NCBI RefSeq assembly: GCF_900108405.1
Contig: NZ_FNXG01000006.1
Location: forward strand, 62,001-126,000
DNA: 64,000 bases
Source: Paracoccus alkenifer
GTDB lineage: Bacteria; Pseudomonadota; Alphaproteobacteria; Rhodobacterales; Rhodobacteraceae
Direction of reading: 5' to 3'
In this document: positions 30,988-41,167 of the stretch, piece by piece
How the letters are laid out: every line of letters begins with the position of its first letter
Numbering within the stretch: position 1 is the stretch's first letter
Notes under the pieces: generated by a model
Told to the model about the DNA's origin: nothing
Database searches by the model: none
Seen by the model: only the letters and a program-made list of their open reading frames with translations
Translations under genes and position numbers: made by a program

Positions 30988-31001
30988 CGCAGCTGTTTTC
31001 C
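30947..31001. repeat. 13-bp direct repeat around the deaminase stop
   Basis: GCAGCTGTTTTCC occurs at 30947-30959 and again at 30989-31001, with start points 42 bp apart. The first copy is inside the last deaminase codons and the second just past the stop. It may mark a small duplication or a past insertion joint. Confidence 0.6.
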
Positions 31002-31263
31002 GCATCTATCGCCTTTACACACGCTCTTACGCCATCACAGCTATTCAAACTGGATAAAACCCATGAACTATGCTATTATTCTGCGTGGTTATTGTGGCGG
31101 CATTCATCCATTTTCAACTTTAGCGTTCCCCTGTTACAGTGGCCGCAATGATCACTTGCCTCGCCGACCTCTGCATCGCGGCGGTGTGACGTGATCGGCG
31201 AGGATTGACTGCCAAGCTCTGGGGCATAAAAGGTGGGTATTTTAAGTTGTTTAAGGAACCTCG
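31002..31263. promoter_or_regulatory. Upstream region of the membrane protein gene
   Basis: AT-rich non-coding segment. A perfect 9-bp inverted repeat, CCTCGCCGA (31159-31167) and TCGGCGAGG (31195-31203), encloses 27 bp. A possible promoter follows: TTGACT (31205-31210) and TAAAAG (31227-31232) with a 16-bp spacer. The repeat just upstream could be an operator. No protein gene with a good start was seen. Confidence 0.4.
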
Positions 31264-31740
31264 ATGCTGGATCTAGCGAAATCCATTGGTCCGTCGATTG
31301 TGGCGGCGCTGACGGCAATCCTTGTCGCCACCTCATTCAGTCGTCGGCAAAAGCGCGAGGACCGGCAAACCGAGCACCGGAGATATTTGCGCGAAACATA
31401 CGCGAACTTTGTGCGCGTCGTTTTGCATCTGTCCGAGCATGTGCAGGCCGCGACGGTGAAAGAGCATGAGGTGGATATGTGGCGGACGCACCCGCTGGCC
31501 GCAGAGGCTAGGCTGCTCTACCAGAAAATCCACCTCTACGCCCCGGATGTTGAACGACAGGCCGCGCGGGATCTCTCGATCATCCTTGGGGGGCTGATCT
31601 ATCGACATCGGGACGCGATAATCTCTGGGAGCGTCAGCCCAGTTGAGTTGGCTGAGGCTGTGGAGGCGCTGCTTCAGGCTGTGGAGGTGTTTGTCGATAC
31701 GGTGCGAGAGGCACAAAAGCACCATCTCGGAATCAGCTAA
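31264..31740 (+). CDS. Single-pass membrane protein of unknown function
   Basis: A 158-aa protein: one N-terminal transmembrane helix (IGPSIVAALTAILVATSF, residues about 8-25), then a basic stop (SRRQKRE) and a helical cytoplasmic domain (YLRETYANFVRVVLHLSEHV, later DLSIILGGLIYRHRDAI). AAGGA lies 6-10 bases upstream of the ATG. Small membrane proteins with this layout are common in defence islands and prophage ends, but nothing specific is recognised. Base composition is nearer to the chromosome than the deaminase. Confidence 0.62.
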   Translation: MLDLAKSIGPSIVAALTAILVATSFSRRQKREDRQTEHRRYLRETYANFVRVVLHLSEHVQAATVKEHEVDMWRTHPLAAEARLLYQKIHLYAPDVERQAARDLSIILGGLIYRHRDAIISGSVSPVELAEAVEALLQAVEVFVDTVREAQKHHLGIS

Positions 31741-31971
31741 TCTCGTCCTACGTCCATCAATGTCATCGGTGCAGCCGTGGCTGATAAGGGGGGTGGCGGC
31801 GTTTACAATTCCGGCTGTAACCCATTGAAAACACTCAAACCACCCAAGTGCCGGTTTACCGCGCAAGCTGCTGATATTCCTCGACTACCGCACACCCTCC
31901 GGGCCTACCAGAACCGCGCGATCATCCGGGAATTTCGGTGATAGATGGCGGGTTTGCGGGGATGCCCGGTT
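31741..31971. other. Gap at the cargo-chromosome border
   Basis: No supportable gene in 231 bp. The plus strand has only short frames. This is one of two plausible places for the right-hand junction of the integrated element; no repeat could be matched because the left end is absent. Confidence 0.35.
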
Positions 31972-32745
31972 TCAGGCCGAGGGAGGGGGATCGTCGGGGC
32001 GGCGTCCGGCCCCCATGCCCATGCCCATGCCCATTCCCATGCCCGCTCCGCCGCCTGCGCCGCCTGCGCCCCTGCTGCTGGCGCCTGCGCCGGTGCTGCG
32101 CGCGCCGCGGCCGCCCGAGGATCCCGGCCGTGTCGGGCCTTGCGCGGGAATCGCGACCCGCGCGGGGATTTTTTCCAGATCGAGCGCCTTGCGGATATAG
32201 TCGCGCAGCGACGCGACCAGCTCGGCGGTGTGGATGGGTCTTCCGGCAGCCATGTCAGAGGCCGCCCGCGCGGCAAGCTCGACCTGGGTTTCGGTGCCCA
32301 GTAGCAGGATGTCGGCCAGCGCGGCCTCGACCGCGTCGCGGATCTGCACGCGGCGTTCCAGAACAAAGGTCGGGGGCGCCGAGGGGTCCGTGCCGCCCCC
32401 GGTCTCTACCGCGATCAGGGCAAGGTCTTCGGGCGCGGGTTCCCCCTGCGGGACGTCACCAGCGGCGGCCGAGGCAGCGTCGGGGTCGGGGTCAGCGCGG
32501 CGGCGGCTGCGCCCCAGATGAGCGGGATCGACGGTCAGCCGCCCGGTGAACGAGCCGCCCAGCACCTTGTAGGCGGCGATCAGGACACGCAGGCGCTCGT
32601 TGATCTGGCGGTTCATCCGCTGCTGGCGCTGCTGGATGGTCAGCATCATCATGACCCTGATGCCCATGGCGATCAGGCTGAACAGCAGGATGCCGAGGAT
32701 CGAGGTCAGGATGGTCTGCCAGCTTGAAAAATCCAGAAAGCGCAT
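31972..32745 (-). CDS. Membrane protein with Gly-Met repeat tail
   Basis: A 257-aa protein. One N-terminal transmembrane helix (ILTSILGILLFSLIAMGIRV, residues about 12-31) is followed by a helical region (IQQRQQRMNRQINERLRVLI), an acidic linker, a helical domain (RDAVEAALADILLLGTETQV), and a low-complexity C-terminus rich in Gly, Ala, Ser and Arg. The tail ends in a GMGMGMGMGMG run coded by repeated CATGCC hexamers (about 32012-32043, plus-strand reading). Likely a chromosomal Rhodobacterales membrane protein; function unknown. Confidence 0.7.
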   Translation of the reverse strand: MRFLDFSSWQTILTSILGILLFSLIAMGIRVMMMLTIQQRQQRMNRQINERLRVLIAAYKVLGGSFTGRLTVDPAHLGRSRRRADPDPDAASAAAGDVPQGEPAPEDLALIAVETGGGTDPSAPPTFVLERRVQIRDAVEAALADILLLGTETQVELAARAASDMAAGRPIHTAELVASLRDYIRKALDLEKIPARVAIPAQGPTRPGSSGGRGARSTGAGASSRGAGGAGGGAGMGMGMGMGMGAGRRPDDPPPSA

Positions 32746-32885
32746 CAGAGTCCATCTTGGTTACCGCAGCCGGTGCTGAAAACCGCAAGGCCGCGCTTGT
32801 TGTCGGGCGATACTGCGGCCACAAGCACTGCAAGGTCCAGAGCGATATGCGCGGCGTGCGGGAACTCGGCGGGACCGGCGGGCGG

Positions 32886-33242
32886 TCAGCCCGGGCGATG
32901 CGCCAGATAATGGCGCACCGCGCCGATGACGTGGCGAAAGCGGTCGCCGCCCAGGTGCTTGCCGCCATACCAGCGGGTGACCACGATCAGGTGGTTGTCC
33001 AGCGCTTCGGTTTCCAGCATCCGCAGGATGATTGCGCCCGCGCCGGATTCGCCGTCGTCGGATTTCAGCCCCTCGCCCGCCACAAGCGCGGCCCAGCTGT
33101 TGTGGGTGGCCTTGGCAAAGCGGCGCGCCGATTTCAGCTGCGCCAGCGCGGCGTCGATGGCGGCGCGGTCGGCCACCGGCCCGCCCGAGACCGCATAGAC
33201 CGAGCCGCGGTCCGAGATGATGCGATCAAAGGTTGTCAGCAT
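32886..33242 (-). CDS. YigZ/IMPACT family protein
   Basis: A 118-aa protein equal to the N-terminal domain of the YigZ/IMPACT family (UPF0029), with ATHNSWAALVAGEGLKSDDG, GAGAIILRMLE and VVTRWYGGKHLGGDRF. Bacterial YigZ has a second C-terminal domain of about 80 residues that is absent here, so this is the short form. Its exact role is unclear. It begins 3 bp after the fhs stop, so the two genes are in one operon. Confidence 0.85.
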   Translation of the reverse strand: MLTTFDRIISDRGSVYAVSGGPVADRAAIDAALAQLKSARRFAKATHNSWAALVAGEGLKSDDGESGAGAIILRMLETEALDNHLIVVTRWYGGKHLGGDRFRHVIGAVRHYLAHRPG

Positions 33243-33245
33243 GGC

Positions 33246-34907
33246 CTAGAACAGCCCCTCGACATGGCCCCCTGCGCCCAGCCGGATGCGGTTGGCGGCG
33301 GGGTCGCGGGGCAGGCCGGGCATGGTCATGATGTCGCCGCAGATCGCCACGACAAAGCCGGCGCCCGCGGCCAGCCGCACCTCGCGCACGGGGATGGTGA
33401 ACCCCTCGGGCGCGCCGAGCCAGTCGGGGTTGGCGGAAAAACTGTATTGGGTCTTGGCCATGCAGACCGGAAGACTGCCGTATTCCGCCTGCCATGCCTC
33501 CAGCCGGGCCAGCACGGCGGGCGGGAATTGCGCGCCCTCGGCGCCGTAGATGCGGGTGCAGATGGTTTCGATCTTGTCGCGCAGGGGCATGTCGTCGGGA
33601 TAGGTCAGGCGGAAATCATGGGGTTGAGCGGCCAGCCGCATCACCTCGCGCGCCAGATCCTCGGCCCCTGCCCCGCCCATTTCCCAGTGGCGGGCGGTGA
33701 TCGCCTGCACCCCCAGCGCGCGGGCGGCGGCCTCGATCGCGGCGATTTCGGCCCGCGTGTCGGTGGCGAAATGGTTGATCGCGACCACCAGCGGCAGCCC
33801 GTGTTTGCGCAGGTTGCGGATATGGCGGCTGAGGTTCGCCGCCCCCGCCTGCACCGCGCCGATGTTTTCCACCGCCAGATCGGAACGCGCCACGCCTCCG
33901 TTCATCTTCAGCGCCCGCACTGTCGCCACCAGCACCACCGCGGCGGGCGTCAGCCCGGCCTTGCGGCATTTGATGTTGAGGAATTTTTCCGCCCCCAGAT
34001 CAGCGCCGAAACCGGCCTCGGTCACCACATAATCAGACAGGTGCAGCGCGGTGGTGGTGGCGATGACCGAGTTGCAGCCATGCGCGATATTGGCAAACGG
34101 GCCGCCGTGGACCAGCGCCGGGTTGTTTTCCAACGTCTGCACCAGATTCGGCTGCAACGCATCGCGCAGCAGCACGGTCATCGCGCCGTCAGCCTGTAGA
34201 TCGCGGGCGGTGACGGGGCGGCCGTCGCGGGTCTGCGCCACCACGATGCGGCCCAGCCGGTCCTGCAAGTCGTCCAGATCGCGCGACAGGCACAGGATCG
34301 CCATCACCTCGGACGCGACGGTGATGTCGAAACCCGATTCCCGCGGCACCCCGTTGCCCGGCCCCAGCCCCAGCACCACGTCGCGCAGCACCCGGTCGTT
34401 CATGTCCAGCACCCGCCGCCAGGTGATCCGGCGCGGGTCGATGTCCAGCGCGTTGCCCCAGTGCAGGTGATTGTCCAGCATCGCCGACAGCAGGTTGTGG
34501 GCGCTGGTGATGGCGTGGAAATCGCCGGTGAAATGCAGGTTCATGTCCTCCATCGGGATCACCTGCGCACGGCCGCCGCCCGCCGCGCCGCCCTTCATCC
34601 CGAAATTGGGACCAAGGCTGGCCTCGCGGATGCAGATCGTGGCCTTTGCCCCCAGACGGTTCAGCGCATCGCCCAGACCCACGGTGGTGGTGGTCTTGCC
34701 CTCGCCCGCCGGGGTCGGGTTGATCGCGGTGACAAGGATCAGCCTGCCCTGCGGCCGGCCGGCCAGCCCGGCGATGAAGTCGCGGGAAATCTTGGCCTTG
34801 TCATGGCCGTAAGGCAGGATGTCCTGCGCGCCGATCCCCAGCTTGGCGGCGATTTCCGCAATCGGGCGCTTATGCGCGGCGCGGGCGATCTCGATGTCGG
34901 TGTTCAT
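33246..34907 (-). CDS. fhs: Formate-tetrahydrofolate ligase
   Basis: A 553-aa enzyme that joins formate to tetrahydrofolate with ATP to give 10-formyl-THF, feeding purine and fMet synthesis. The P-loop [12 protein letters not shown] lies near residues 64-75, and family motifs such as [19 protein letters not shown] and [11 protein letters not shown] are present. The start at 34907 has GGGGGA upstream; a longer frame to 35036 is not supported. Length matches the family. It lies with yigZ and near nrdJ and the 5-formyl-THF cyclo-ligase, a one-carbon neighbourhood. Confidence 0.97.
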   Translation of the reverse strand: MNTDIEIARAAHKRPIAEIAAKLGIGAQDILPYGHDKAKISRDFIAGLAGRPQGRLILVTAINPTPAGEGKTTTTVGLGDALNRLGAKATICIREASLGPNFGMKGGAAGGGRAQVIPMEDMNLHFTGDFHAITSAHNLLSAMLDNHLHWGNALDIDPRRITWRRVLDMNDRVLRDVVLGLGPGNGVPRESGFDITVASEVMAILCLSRDLDDLQDRLGRIVVAQTRDGRPVTARDLQADGAMTVLLRDALQPNLVQTLENNPALVHGGPFANIAHGCNSVIATTTALHLSDYVVTEAGFGADLGAEKFLNIKCRKAGLTPAAVVLVATVRALKMNGGVARSDLAVENIGAVQAGAANLSRHIRNLRKHGLPLVVAINHFATDTRAEIAAIEAAARALGVQAITARHWEMGGAGAEDLAREVMRLAAQPHDFRLTYPDDMPLRDKIETICTRIYGAEGAQFPPAVLARLEAWQAEYGSLPVCMAKTQYSFSANPDWLGAPEGFTIPVREVRLAAGAGFVVAICGDIMTMPGLPRDPAANRIRLGAGGHVEGLF

Positions 34908-35093
34908 TGCTGTCCCCCGGCCGGTTTGTCGGCCCTGTCGCTGTTTTCCCCCCGACCCTAGCCGCAGCCGCGCGGGCGCAAAAGCCGTCGCCGCCCGGAA
35001 ACCCGGACGGCTACCTGGATTTTCCCGCGATTTCACCGCGCGTTATCATCTGCTTCGACAGTTTCCCCGCCCCTCGGGGTCCAGAGACGACTA

Positions 35094-35114
35094 GGCCGGG
35101 CGCGTGGCCCGGCC
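35094..35114 (-). terminator. Hairpin after nrdJ
   Basis: GGCCGGGC (35094-35101), 5-nt loop, GCCCGGCC (35107-35114): a perfect 8-bp GC stem directly downstream of the nrdJ stop on the minus strand. There is no T-tract, so termination strength is uncertain. Confidence 0.55.
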
Positions 35115-35125
35115 TGCTTTCAGTG

Positions 35126-38100
35126 TCAGCTACAGCCGCTGGTGCCGCCGCAGGTGTTGCATTTCATGCAGGTGCCGTTGCGCACCAGCGTGTAATTGCC
35201 GCATTCGCCGCAGGGGTCGCCCTCATATCCCTGCATCCTTGCCTTGGCGCGGGCGTCCAGCGTCACGGTGGCGCTGGCGACGCCGATTTCAAAGCTGGCC
35301 TGCGTTTCCGCCATGCCCGAGGCCACCGCCACGGTCGAGGCCCCCCCTTGCAGCACCATCAGTTCCTGCGGCAGGCGCTTGCGCAGATAACCGGTCGAGC
35401 TGATCTGGCGCAGCAGCTCCACCGATTTCGAGGCCACGCCCTCGGGCGCGGGCGACAGTTCGGGCCGGCCCTCGGCCACGCCCCCGCCCAGCGTGTCAAA
35501 GCTGGCGCCATTGGGTTTCACATGCGCAAGATCGGTGCGGTCCAGATAGGACACCGCCAGCTCGCGGAAGATATAGTCGAGGATCGAGGTGGCGTTCTTG
35601 ATCGAGTCGTTGCCCTGCACCATCCCCGCCGGTTCAAAGCGGGTAAAGGTAAAGGCGTCGACGAATTCCTCCAGCGGGACGCCGTATTGCAGGCCGACCG
35701 ACACCGCGATGGCGAAATTGTTCATCATGGCGCGAAAGCCCGCGCCCTCCTTGTGCATGTCGATGAAGATCTCGCCCAAAGACCCGTCGTCGTATTCGCC
35801 GGTGCGCAGATAGACCTTGTGGCCGCCGATCAGCGCCTTTTGCGTATAGCCCTTGCGGCGCGAGGGCAGTTTTTCGCGGTGCGAGCGCACGGCCTCTTTG
35901 ACGATGATGCGCTCGACGATCTTTTCGGCCAGCACCGCGGCTTTTTCATGGGTGTTGCCGGTTTCCAGAACCTCGGCGGCCTCGTCGTCGTCCTCGACCA
36001 ACGCGGCGGCCAGCGGCTGGCTGAGCTTCGAGCCGTCGCGGTACAGCGCGTTGGCCTTGATCCCCAGCGACCAGGACAGCTCGTAGGCCGCCAGCGTTTC
36101 CGCGATCGAGGCCGAGTTCGGCATGTTGATCGTCTTGGAAATCGCCCCCGAGATGAACGACTGCGCCGCCGCCATCATGCGGATATGGCTTTCCACCGAC
36201 AGATAGCGCGTGCCTTTTTTCCCGCAGGCATTGGCGCAGTCGAACACCGCGTAATGTTCGGGCCGCAGAAAGGGCGCGCCCTCCAGCGTCATGCTGCCGC
36301 AGACGTGGTCGTTGGCCGCGTCGATCTGGGCGCGGGTAAAGCCCAGGTGGCGCAGCAGGTCGAAACCGGGATCGGCCAGTTTCTCGGCCGGGATGCCCAG
36401 CGTGCCCTTGCAGAATTCCTCGCCCAGCGTCCACTGGTTGAAGACAAAGCGGATGTCAAAGGCCGAGGCCAGCGCCGCATCCACCTTTTCCAGTTCGCGC
36501 GGGCCGAAGCCGTGGCCGACCAGCGCTGCGTGGTTGATGCCGGGGCAGTTGCCAAGACTGGCGTGGCCGACGGCGTAAGCGACGATTTCCTGAATCTGGC
36601 TGCTGGAATAACCCAGCGTGTCCAACGCCGCGGGGACCGACTGGTTGATGATCTTGAAATAGCCGCCACCCGCCAGTTTCTTGAACTTGACCAGCGCGAA
36701 ATCCGGTTCGATCCCGGTGGTGTCGCAATCCATCACCAGCCCGATGGTGCCCGTCGGCGCGATGACCGAGACCTGCGCGTTGCGGAACCCGTGGTCCTGC
36801 CCCAGCGAAAGCGCCTCGTCCCAGGCGGCCTGCGCCATCTGCGCAAGGCGGATGTCGGGGCAGTTCGCCACATCCAGCGCCACCGGATCGACGTTCACCG
36901 ATTCATATGCGCCGGTGCCGTGGGCGGCGGCGCGGTGGTTGCGGATCACCCGCAGCATGGCGTCGGCGTTGCGCTCGTAGCCGGGGAACGGCCCCAGCTC
37001 GCCCGCCATCTCGGCCGAGGTCGCATAGGAGACGCCGGTCATCAGCGCGGTCAGCGCCCCGCACAGCGCCCGGCCCTTGTCGCTGTCATAGGGCAGGCCC
37101 AGGTTCATCAGCAGCCCGCCGATATTGGCGTAGCCCAGTCCCAGCGTACGGAAGTCATAGGACCGCTGCGCGATTTCCTTGCTGGGGAACTGCGCCATCA
37201 GCACGCTGATTTCCAGCGTGACGGTCCACAGCCGCGTGGCGTGGACATAGGATTCCGCATCGAAACGGTCCCCCGACAGAAAGGTCAGCAGGTTCATCGA
37301 CGCGAGGTTGCAGGCGGTGTCGTCCAGGAACATGTATTCCGAACACGGGTTCGAGCCGCGGATCGGCCCGTCCGCCGGGCAGGTGTGCCACGCGTTCACC
37401 GTGTCGTGGAACTGGATGCCGGGGTCGGCGCAGGCCCATGCGGCGTGGCCGATCTGGTCCCACAGCTCGCGCGCCTTGACGGTTTTCGCCACCTTGCCGT
37501 CGGTGCGGCGGATCAGTTCCCAATCGGCATCCTCGCGCACGGCGCGCAGAAAGGCGTCGGTGACACGGACCGAGTTGTTCGAGTTCTGACCCGAGACGCT
37601 GGCGTAAGCCTCGGAATCCCAATCGGTGTCGTAGGTCGGAAACTCGATGGAATCAAAGCCTTGTCGGGCGTATTGCAGAACCCGGTTGATATAGGTTTCC
37701 GGGATCATCGCGCGCTTGGCGCTGCGGATCGCGGTTTTCAGCGCCGGGTTCTGCGCGGGGTCGGTCGCGCCCTCAGCCAGACCATCCCACTGCCGGATCG
37801 CGGCAAAGATCTCGTTCAGCTTGGCTTCGTGCTGTTTCGAGCCGGCGACGAGGCTGGCGACCTTTTGTTCCTCGATCACCTTCCAGTTGATGAACTGCTC
37901 GATATCGGGGTGATCCATGTCGCAGATCACCATCTTGGCGGCCCGCCGCGTGGTGCCGCCCGACTTGATCGACCCCGCCGCGCGGTCGCCGATCTTGAGG
38001 AACCCCATCAGCCCGCTGGAACGCCCCCCGCCCGAGAGGTTTTCGCCCTCGCCCCGCAGGCTGGAAAAATTGGTGCCGGTGCCCGAGCCGTATTTGAACA

Positions 38101-38770
38101 GCCGCGCCTCGCGCACCCACAGGTCCATGATCCCGCCCTCGTTCACCAGATCGTCGGCGACGGACTGGATGAAGCACGCGTGCGGCTGGGGGTGTTCATA
38201 GGCGCTGTCGGACTTGACCAGCTTGCCGGTCTGGTAATCGACATAGAAATGCCCCTGGCTGGGCCCGTCGATGCCGTAGGCCCAGTGCAGCCCGGTGTTG
38301 AACCACTGCGGGCTGTTCGGCGCCCCCATCTGCCGGGCCAGCATGTGGCGCATTTCGTCGAAATAGGCGCTGGCGTCGGATTCGGCGGTGAAATAGCCGC
38401 CCTTCCAGCCCCAATAGGCCCAGGCGCCGGCCAGACGGTCGAACACCTGCCGGGCCGAGGTCTCGCCCACGAAACGCTCGGCCTCGGGCAGTTTGGCCAG
38501 TGCGGCCTCGTCGGGGACCGAGCGCCACAGGAATTCCGGCACGCCCTTTTCCTTGACCGGCTTGAGCCGCGCCGGCACCCCGGCCTTGCGGAAATATTTC
38601 TGCGCGATCACGTCGGATGCGACCTGGCTCCAGCTTTCGGGGACTTCCACGTTGTCGTTGCGGAACACCACGGTCCCATCCGGGTTGCGGATTTCCGAGG
38701 TGGTGGTGGCAAAGGAAATCCCGCCGTAGGCCCCGTCTTCCGCCGTGGTGAAGCGCCGTTCGATCTTCAT
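35126..38770 (-). CDS. nrdJ: Vitamin B12-dependent ribonucleotide reductase (class II)
   Basis: A 1214-aa adenosylcobalamin-dependent reductase that makes deoxyribonucleotides with or without oxygen. Features are [13 protein letters not shown], the substrate-site region [36 protein letters not shown], and the [16 protein letters not shown] loop. The C-terminus carries redox or zinc cysteines ([18 protein letters not shown]). It is the full-length alphaproteobacterial form. AGGGA precedes the ATG. A NrdR-like palindrome 131 bp upstream suggests repression by NrdR when dATP is high. Confidence 0.97.
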   Translation of the reverse strand: MKIERRFTTAEDGAYGGISFATTTSEIRNPDGTVVFRNDNVEVPESWSQVASDVIAQKYFRKAGVPARLKPVKEKGVPEFLWRSVPDEAALAKLPEAERFVGETSARQVFDRLAGAWAYWGWKGGYFTAESDASAYFDEMRHMLARQMGAPNSPQWFNTGLHWAYGIDGPSQGHFYVDYQTGKLVKSDSAYEHPQPHACFIQSVADDLVNEGGIMDLWVREARLFKYGSGTGTNFSSLRGEGENLSGGGRSSGLMGFLKIGDRAAGSIKSGGTTRRAAKMVICDMDHPDIEQFINWKVIEEQKVASLVAGSKQHEAKLNEIFAAIRQWDGLAEGATDPAQNPALKTAIRSAKRAMIPETYINRVLQYARQGFDSIEFPTYDTDWDSEAYASVSGQNSNNSVRVTDAFLRAVREDADWELIRRTDGKVAKTVKARELWDQIGHAAWACADPGIQFHDTVNAWHTCPADGPIRGSNPCSEYMFLDDTACNLASMNLLTFLSGDRFDAESYVHATRLWTVTLEISVLMAQFPSKEIAQRSYDFRTLGLGYANIGGLLMNLGLPYDSDKGRALCGALTALMTGVSYATSAEMAGELGPFPGYERNADAMLRVIRNHRAAAHGTGAYESVNVDPVALDVANCPDIRLAQMAQAAWDEALSLGQDHGFRNAQVSVIAPTGTIGLVMDCDTTGIEPDFALVKFKKLAGGGYFKIINQSVPAALDTLGYSSSQIQEIVAYAVGHASLGNCPGINHAALVGHGFGPRELEKVDAALASAFDIRFVFNQWTLGEEFCKGTLGIPAEKLADPGFDLLRHLGFTRAQIDAANDHVCGSMTLEGAPFLRPEHYAVFDCANACGKKGTRYLSVESHIRMMAAAQSFISGAISKTINMPNSASIAETLAAYELSWSLGIKANALYRDGSKLSQPLAAALVEDDDEAAEVLETGNTHEKAAVLAEKIVERIIVKEAVRSHREKLPSRRKGYTQKALIGGHKVYLRTGEYDDGSLGEIFIDMHKEGAGFRAMMNNFAIAVSVGLQYGVPLEEFVDAFTFTRFEPAGMVQGNDSIKNATSILDYIFRELAVSYLDRTDLAHVKPNGASFDTLGGGVAEGRPELSPAPEGVASKSVELLRQISSTGYLRKRLPQELMVLQGGASTVAVASGMAETQASFEIGVASATVTLDARAKARMQGYEGDPCGECGNYTLVRNGTCMKCNTCGGTSGCS

Positions 38771-39197
38771 GGTCCCTGCCCCGTTTTTTCTGCTGCGGCC
38801 GAAATGCCGCGATCCCGTGCGCCATTGCCCGAGGGATCACCCCGAGGGCGGGCAGAACGATCTGCCCGGCGCGATGTTCTTAGGTTGTTGCCGTGGCGTT
38901 CCACCATATCTAGTGGTCGTCCCGCCGGGCTTACACTAACTGCGGCGTGCGCGGTTCGGTTTCAAGCATTTTATTTTTCTGACCGGCGCAGCTTGCGGTT
39001 GACAAAATCAGCCGGGTTGATCCGGCCTCAGGCCGCGACCGCATCTTAAAAAAGGTTAACGAAACCCGGTCCAGGGCTGGATTCTGCAACGGAGGCGGGC
39101 GGTTGCGGCGCCCTGCTCACGGGTTTTCCACAGCCTGTCCCCAGAGTCGCGCGCCCTTGCGCCCCGCCCGACCCGCAAGACCGCTGTCGCAGGCTTG
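38771..39197. other. 427-bp region between nrdJ and the cyclo-ligase gene
   Basis: No gene. It contains, from nrdJ outward, a perfect hairpin CGGGCAGA-ACGA-TCTGCCCG (38849-38868), the NrdR-like box (38901-38916), an AT-rich stretch (38966-38980) that may hold the nrdJ promoter (TTGAAA on the minus strand near 38965), a plus-strand TTGACA at 38999-39004 without a downstream gene, and GC-rich sequence up to 39197. No cobalamin riboswitch signature was seen. Confidence 0.55.
38901..38916. promoter_or_regulatory. NrdR-like box upstream of nrdJ
   Basis: CCACCATATCTAGTGG, an imperfect 16-bp palindrome. On the minus strand it reads CCACTAGATATGGTGG, which matches the NrdR consensus ACACTATATATAGTGT at most positions. 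NrdR is the ATP-cone repressor of ribonucleotide reductase genes. Only one clear box was found; pairs are more usual. Confidence 0.65.
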
Positions 39198-39800
39198 TCA
39201 CACCGCGGGGCGCAGGATTTCGGTATCGGTGACCAGCAGGTCCAGTCTTTGATCGAAAGGGCCGACCGGCAGGGAATCGACGCGCTGGACCTGCCAGGCC
39301 AGGCCGATGGCGGTCACGGGGCCGATGGCGCGCAGCATTTCCAGGGTGCGGTCGTAATAGCCGCCGCCATAGCCCAGCCGGTGCAGCCCCGAATCAAAGG
39401 CCAGCATCGGCACGATCAGCACCTCGGGCAGGATCTCGGGCAGCGAATCGGGGGGCTGGCTGGTCCCCAGCGGGCCGGGCGCCAGCGCCTCGCCGCGCCA
39501 CCGGCGAAAGATCAGCGGCACGTCGCGTCCCGGCACCACCGGCAGGCACAAGGGGCCGTCGTGGACCTGCATCGCCGGGCGGGGATCGGGTTCGCCCTGC
39601 ATCGACCAATACCCCGCCAGCACCTGCCCGGCATGCGAGGCCAGCGCCGCCCGCAGGTTGCGTTCCAGCGCCGCCTGATCGCCGCCCGCCGCCCGCGCCG
39701 CCAGCGCCGCGCGCCGCAGCGCGGCCTTGGCGGCGGCGCGTTCGGTTTCGGACGAGCCGGACCCGGACCCGGACCCGGACCCGCTCACAGCAGCACCCAT
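39198..39800 (-). CDS. 5-formyltetrahydrofolate cyclo-ligase
   Basis: A 200-aa enzyme that converts 5-formyl-THF to 5,10-methenyl-THF using ATP. The core motif is FDSGLHRLGYGGGYYDRTL, followed by TAIGLAWQVQRVDSLPV. The N-terminus carries a GSGSGSGSGS run coded by CCGGAC hexamer repeats that can expand or contract. The start overlaps the mgtE stop by 16 bp, so the repeat region lies close to the coupling site. The true start could lie further in, after the repeat. Confidence 0.9.
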   Translation of the reverse strand: MGAAVSGSGSGSGSGSSETERAAAKAALRRAALAARAAGGDQAALERNLRAALASHAGQVLAGYWSMQGEPDPRPAMQVHDGPLCLPVVPGRDVPLIFRRWRGEALAPGPLGTSQPPDSLPEILPEVLIVPMLAFDSGLHRLGYGGGYYDRTLEMLRAIGPVTAIGLAWQVQRVDSLPVGPFDQRLDLLVTDTEILRPAV

Positions 39801-41167
39801 GTGGCCAGGCCCAGGAACACGAAAAACCCCATCACATCGGTCAGCGTGGTGACGAAAGTGCCCGAGGCCAGCGCCGGGTCCAGCCCCAGCCGGCGCAGCA
39901 GCAGCGGGATCAGCACCCCCGCCAGCGCCGCGACGATCTGGTTCATCATCATGGCCCCGGCCAGCACCATGCCCAGCAGCGGGTCGCCGAACAGCACAAA
40001 GCCGCCCGCAAACAGCAGCGCCGCCAGCCCCAGCCCGTTCAGCAACCCGGCAAACAGCTCGCGCACCACCACGCGGCGCGCGTTGCCCTTGTTCAGGTCG
40101 CGCGTCGCCAGCCCCCGCACCGCCACCGCCAGCGACTGCGTGCCGGCGATGCCCCCGGTCGAGGCGACGATCGGCATCAGCGCCGCCAGCGTCACCAGCG
40201 CCGCGATGGTGTTTTCAAACAGCGAGATCACCATGGCCGACAGCGAGGCGGTGAACAGGTTGGCCACCAGCCACGGCAGGCGCTGGCGCGCGGTCTGCAT
40301 GGCGGTGTCGCTGACGTGGCTGTCCTCGCCGACGCCGGCCAGGCGCAGCACGTCCTCTTCGTGTTCCTCGTCCAGCACGTTCATGGCGTCGTCGATGGTG
40401 ATGACGCCGACCAGCCGCCCGTCGGCGTCCACCACCGGGGTCGAGATGATGTGATACTGGTTGAAGACATAGGCCACGTCGCCTTCGTCCTCGAGCACGC
40501 CGATGGTGCGGAAACTGTCCTCGGTGATGTCGGCCAGCTTTGTTTCGCGCTGCGACGACAGCAGCCGCCCCAGCGTGACATGGCCGACCGGATGGCGCTT
40601 GGGATCGACCAGCACCACGTGATAGAACTGGTCGGGCAGCCAGTCCTCGGCGCGCAGAAAGTCGATGGTCTCGCCCACGGTCCAGTGTTCGGGGGCGGTC
40701 ACCACCTCGGACTGCATCAGCCGCCCGGCCGAGTGTTCGGGATAATTCAGCGATTGCTCGACCGCGATCCGGTCCGATTCGTCCAGCGCGGCCAGCACGA
40801 CTTCGCGTTCCGGGCCTTCGAGATCCTCGACCAGATCGACGACATCGTCGCTGTCCATGTCGCGGACGGCCTCGGCCAGCACCTCGGCGGGCAGCTGCTC
40901 GATCACCTGCTCGCGGATCGATTCGTCGATCTCGGCCAGGATTTCGGCGTCGAATTCCCCGGAATACAGCCGAACGAAGCGGGCGCGGCGCTGCGGGGTC
41001 AGCTGCTCGATCAGGTCGGCGATGTCGGCACCGTGGACGGGTTCCAGCAGCGCGTTCACCCGCTGCGCGTCATCGGCATCGACCGCTTCGGCGATTTCCG
41101 CAACCAGACCATGGCCGGGAACCAATTCGTCCTGGGTTCCCTCGGGGTCGGTGCGGATTTCGGACAT
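39785..41167 (-). CDS. mgtE: Magnesium transporter MgtE
   Basis: A 460-aa Mg2+ channel. The cytoplasmic N-domain (DIADLIEQLTPQRRARFVRL) and two CBS domains (PVGHVTLGRLLSSQRETKL; ADGRLVGVITIDDAMNVL) sense Mg2+ and gate the pore. Five transmembrane helices follow, with the family motif TGGIAGTQSLAVAVRGL and a C-terminal GTFVTTLTDVMGFFVFLGLA. Length and order match the family. It is translationally linked to the downstream cyclo-ligase gene. Confidence 0.97.
   Translation of the reverse strand: MSEIRTDPEGTQDELVPGHGLVAEIAEAVDADDAQRVNALLEPVHGADIADLIEQLTPQRRARFVRLYSGEFDAEILAEIDESIREQVIEQLPAEVLAEAVRDMDSDDVVDLVEDLEGPEREVVLAALDESDRIAVEQSLNYPEHSAGRLMQSEVVTAPEHWTVGETIDFLRAEDWLPDQFYHVVLVDPKRHPVGHVTLGRLLSSQRETKLADITEDSFRTIGVLEDEGDVAYVFNQYHIISTPVVDADGRLVGVITIDDAMNVLDEEHEEDVLRLAGVGEDSHVSDTAMQTARQRLPWLVANLFTASLSAMVISLFENTIAALVTLAALMPIVASTGGIAGTQSLAVAVRGLATRDLNKGNARRVVVRELFAGLLNGLGLAALLFAGGFVLFGDPLLGMVLAGAMMMNQIVAALAGVLIPLLLRRLGLDPALASGTFVTTLTDVMGFFVFLGLATWVLL

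Noticed and set aside
34907..39049. Plus-strand 1380-codon open frame
   Set aside because: It is the antisense shadow of nrdJ; high GC removes stops. Composition is not protein-like.
38771..39197. Cobalamin riboswitch upstream of the B12-dependent reductase
   Set aside because: No B12-box-like sequence could be found in the leader; only a NrdR-like box and a short hairpin are visible.
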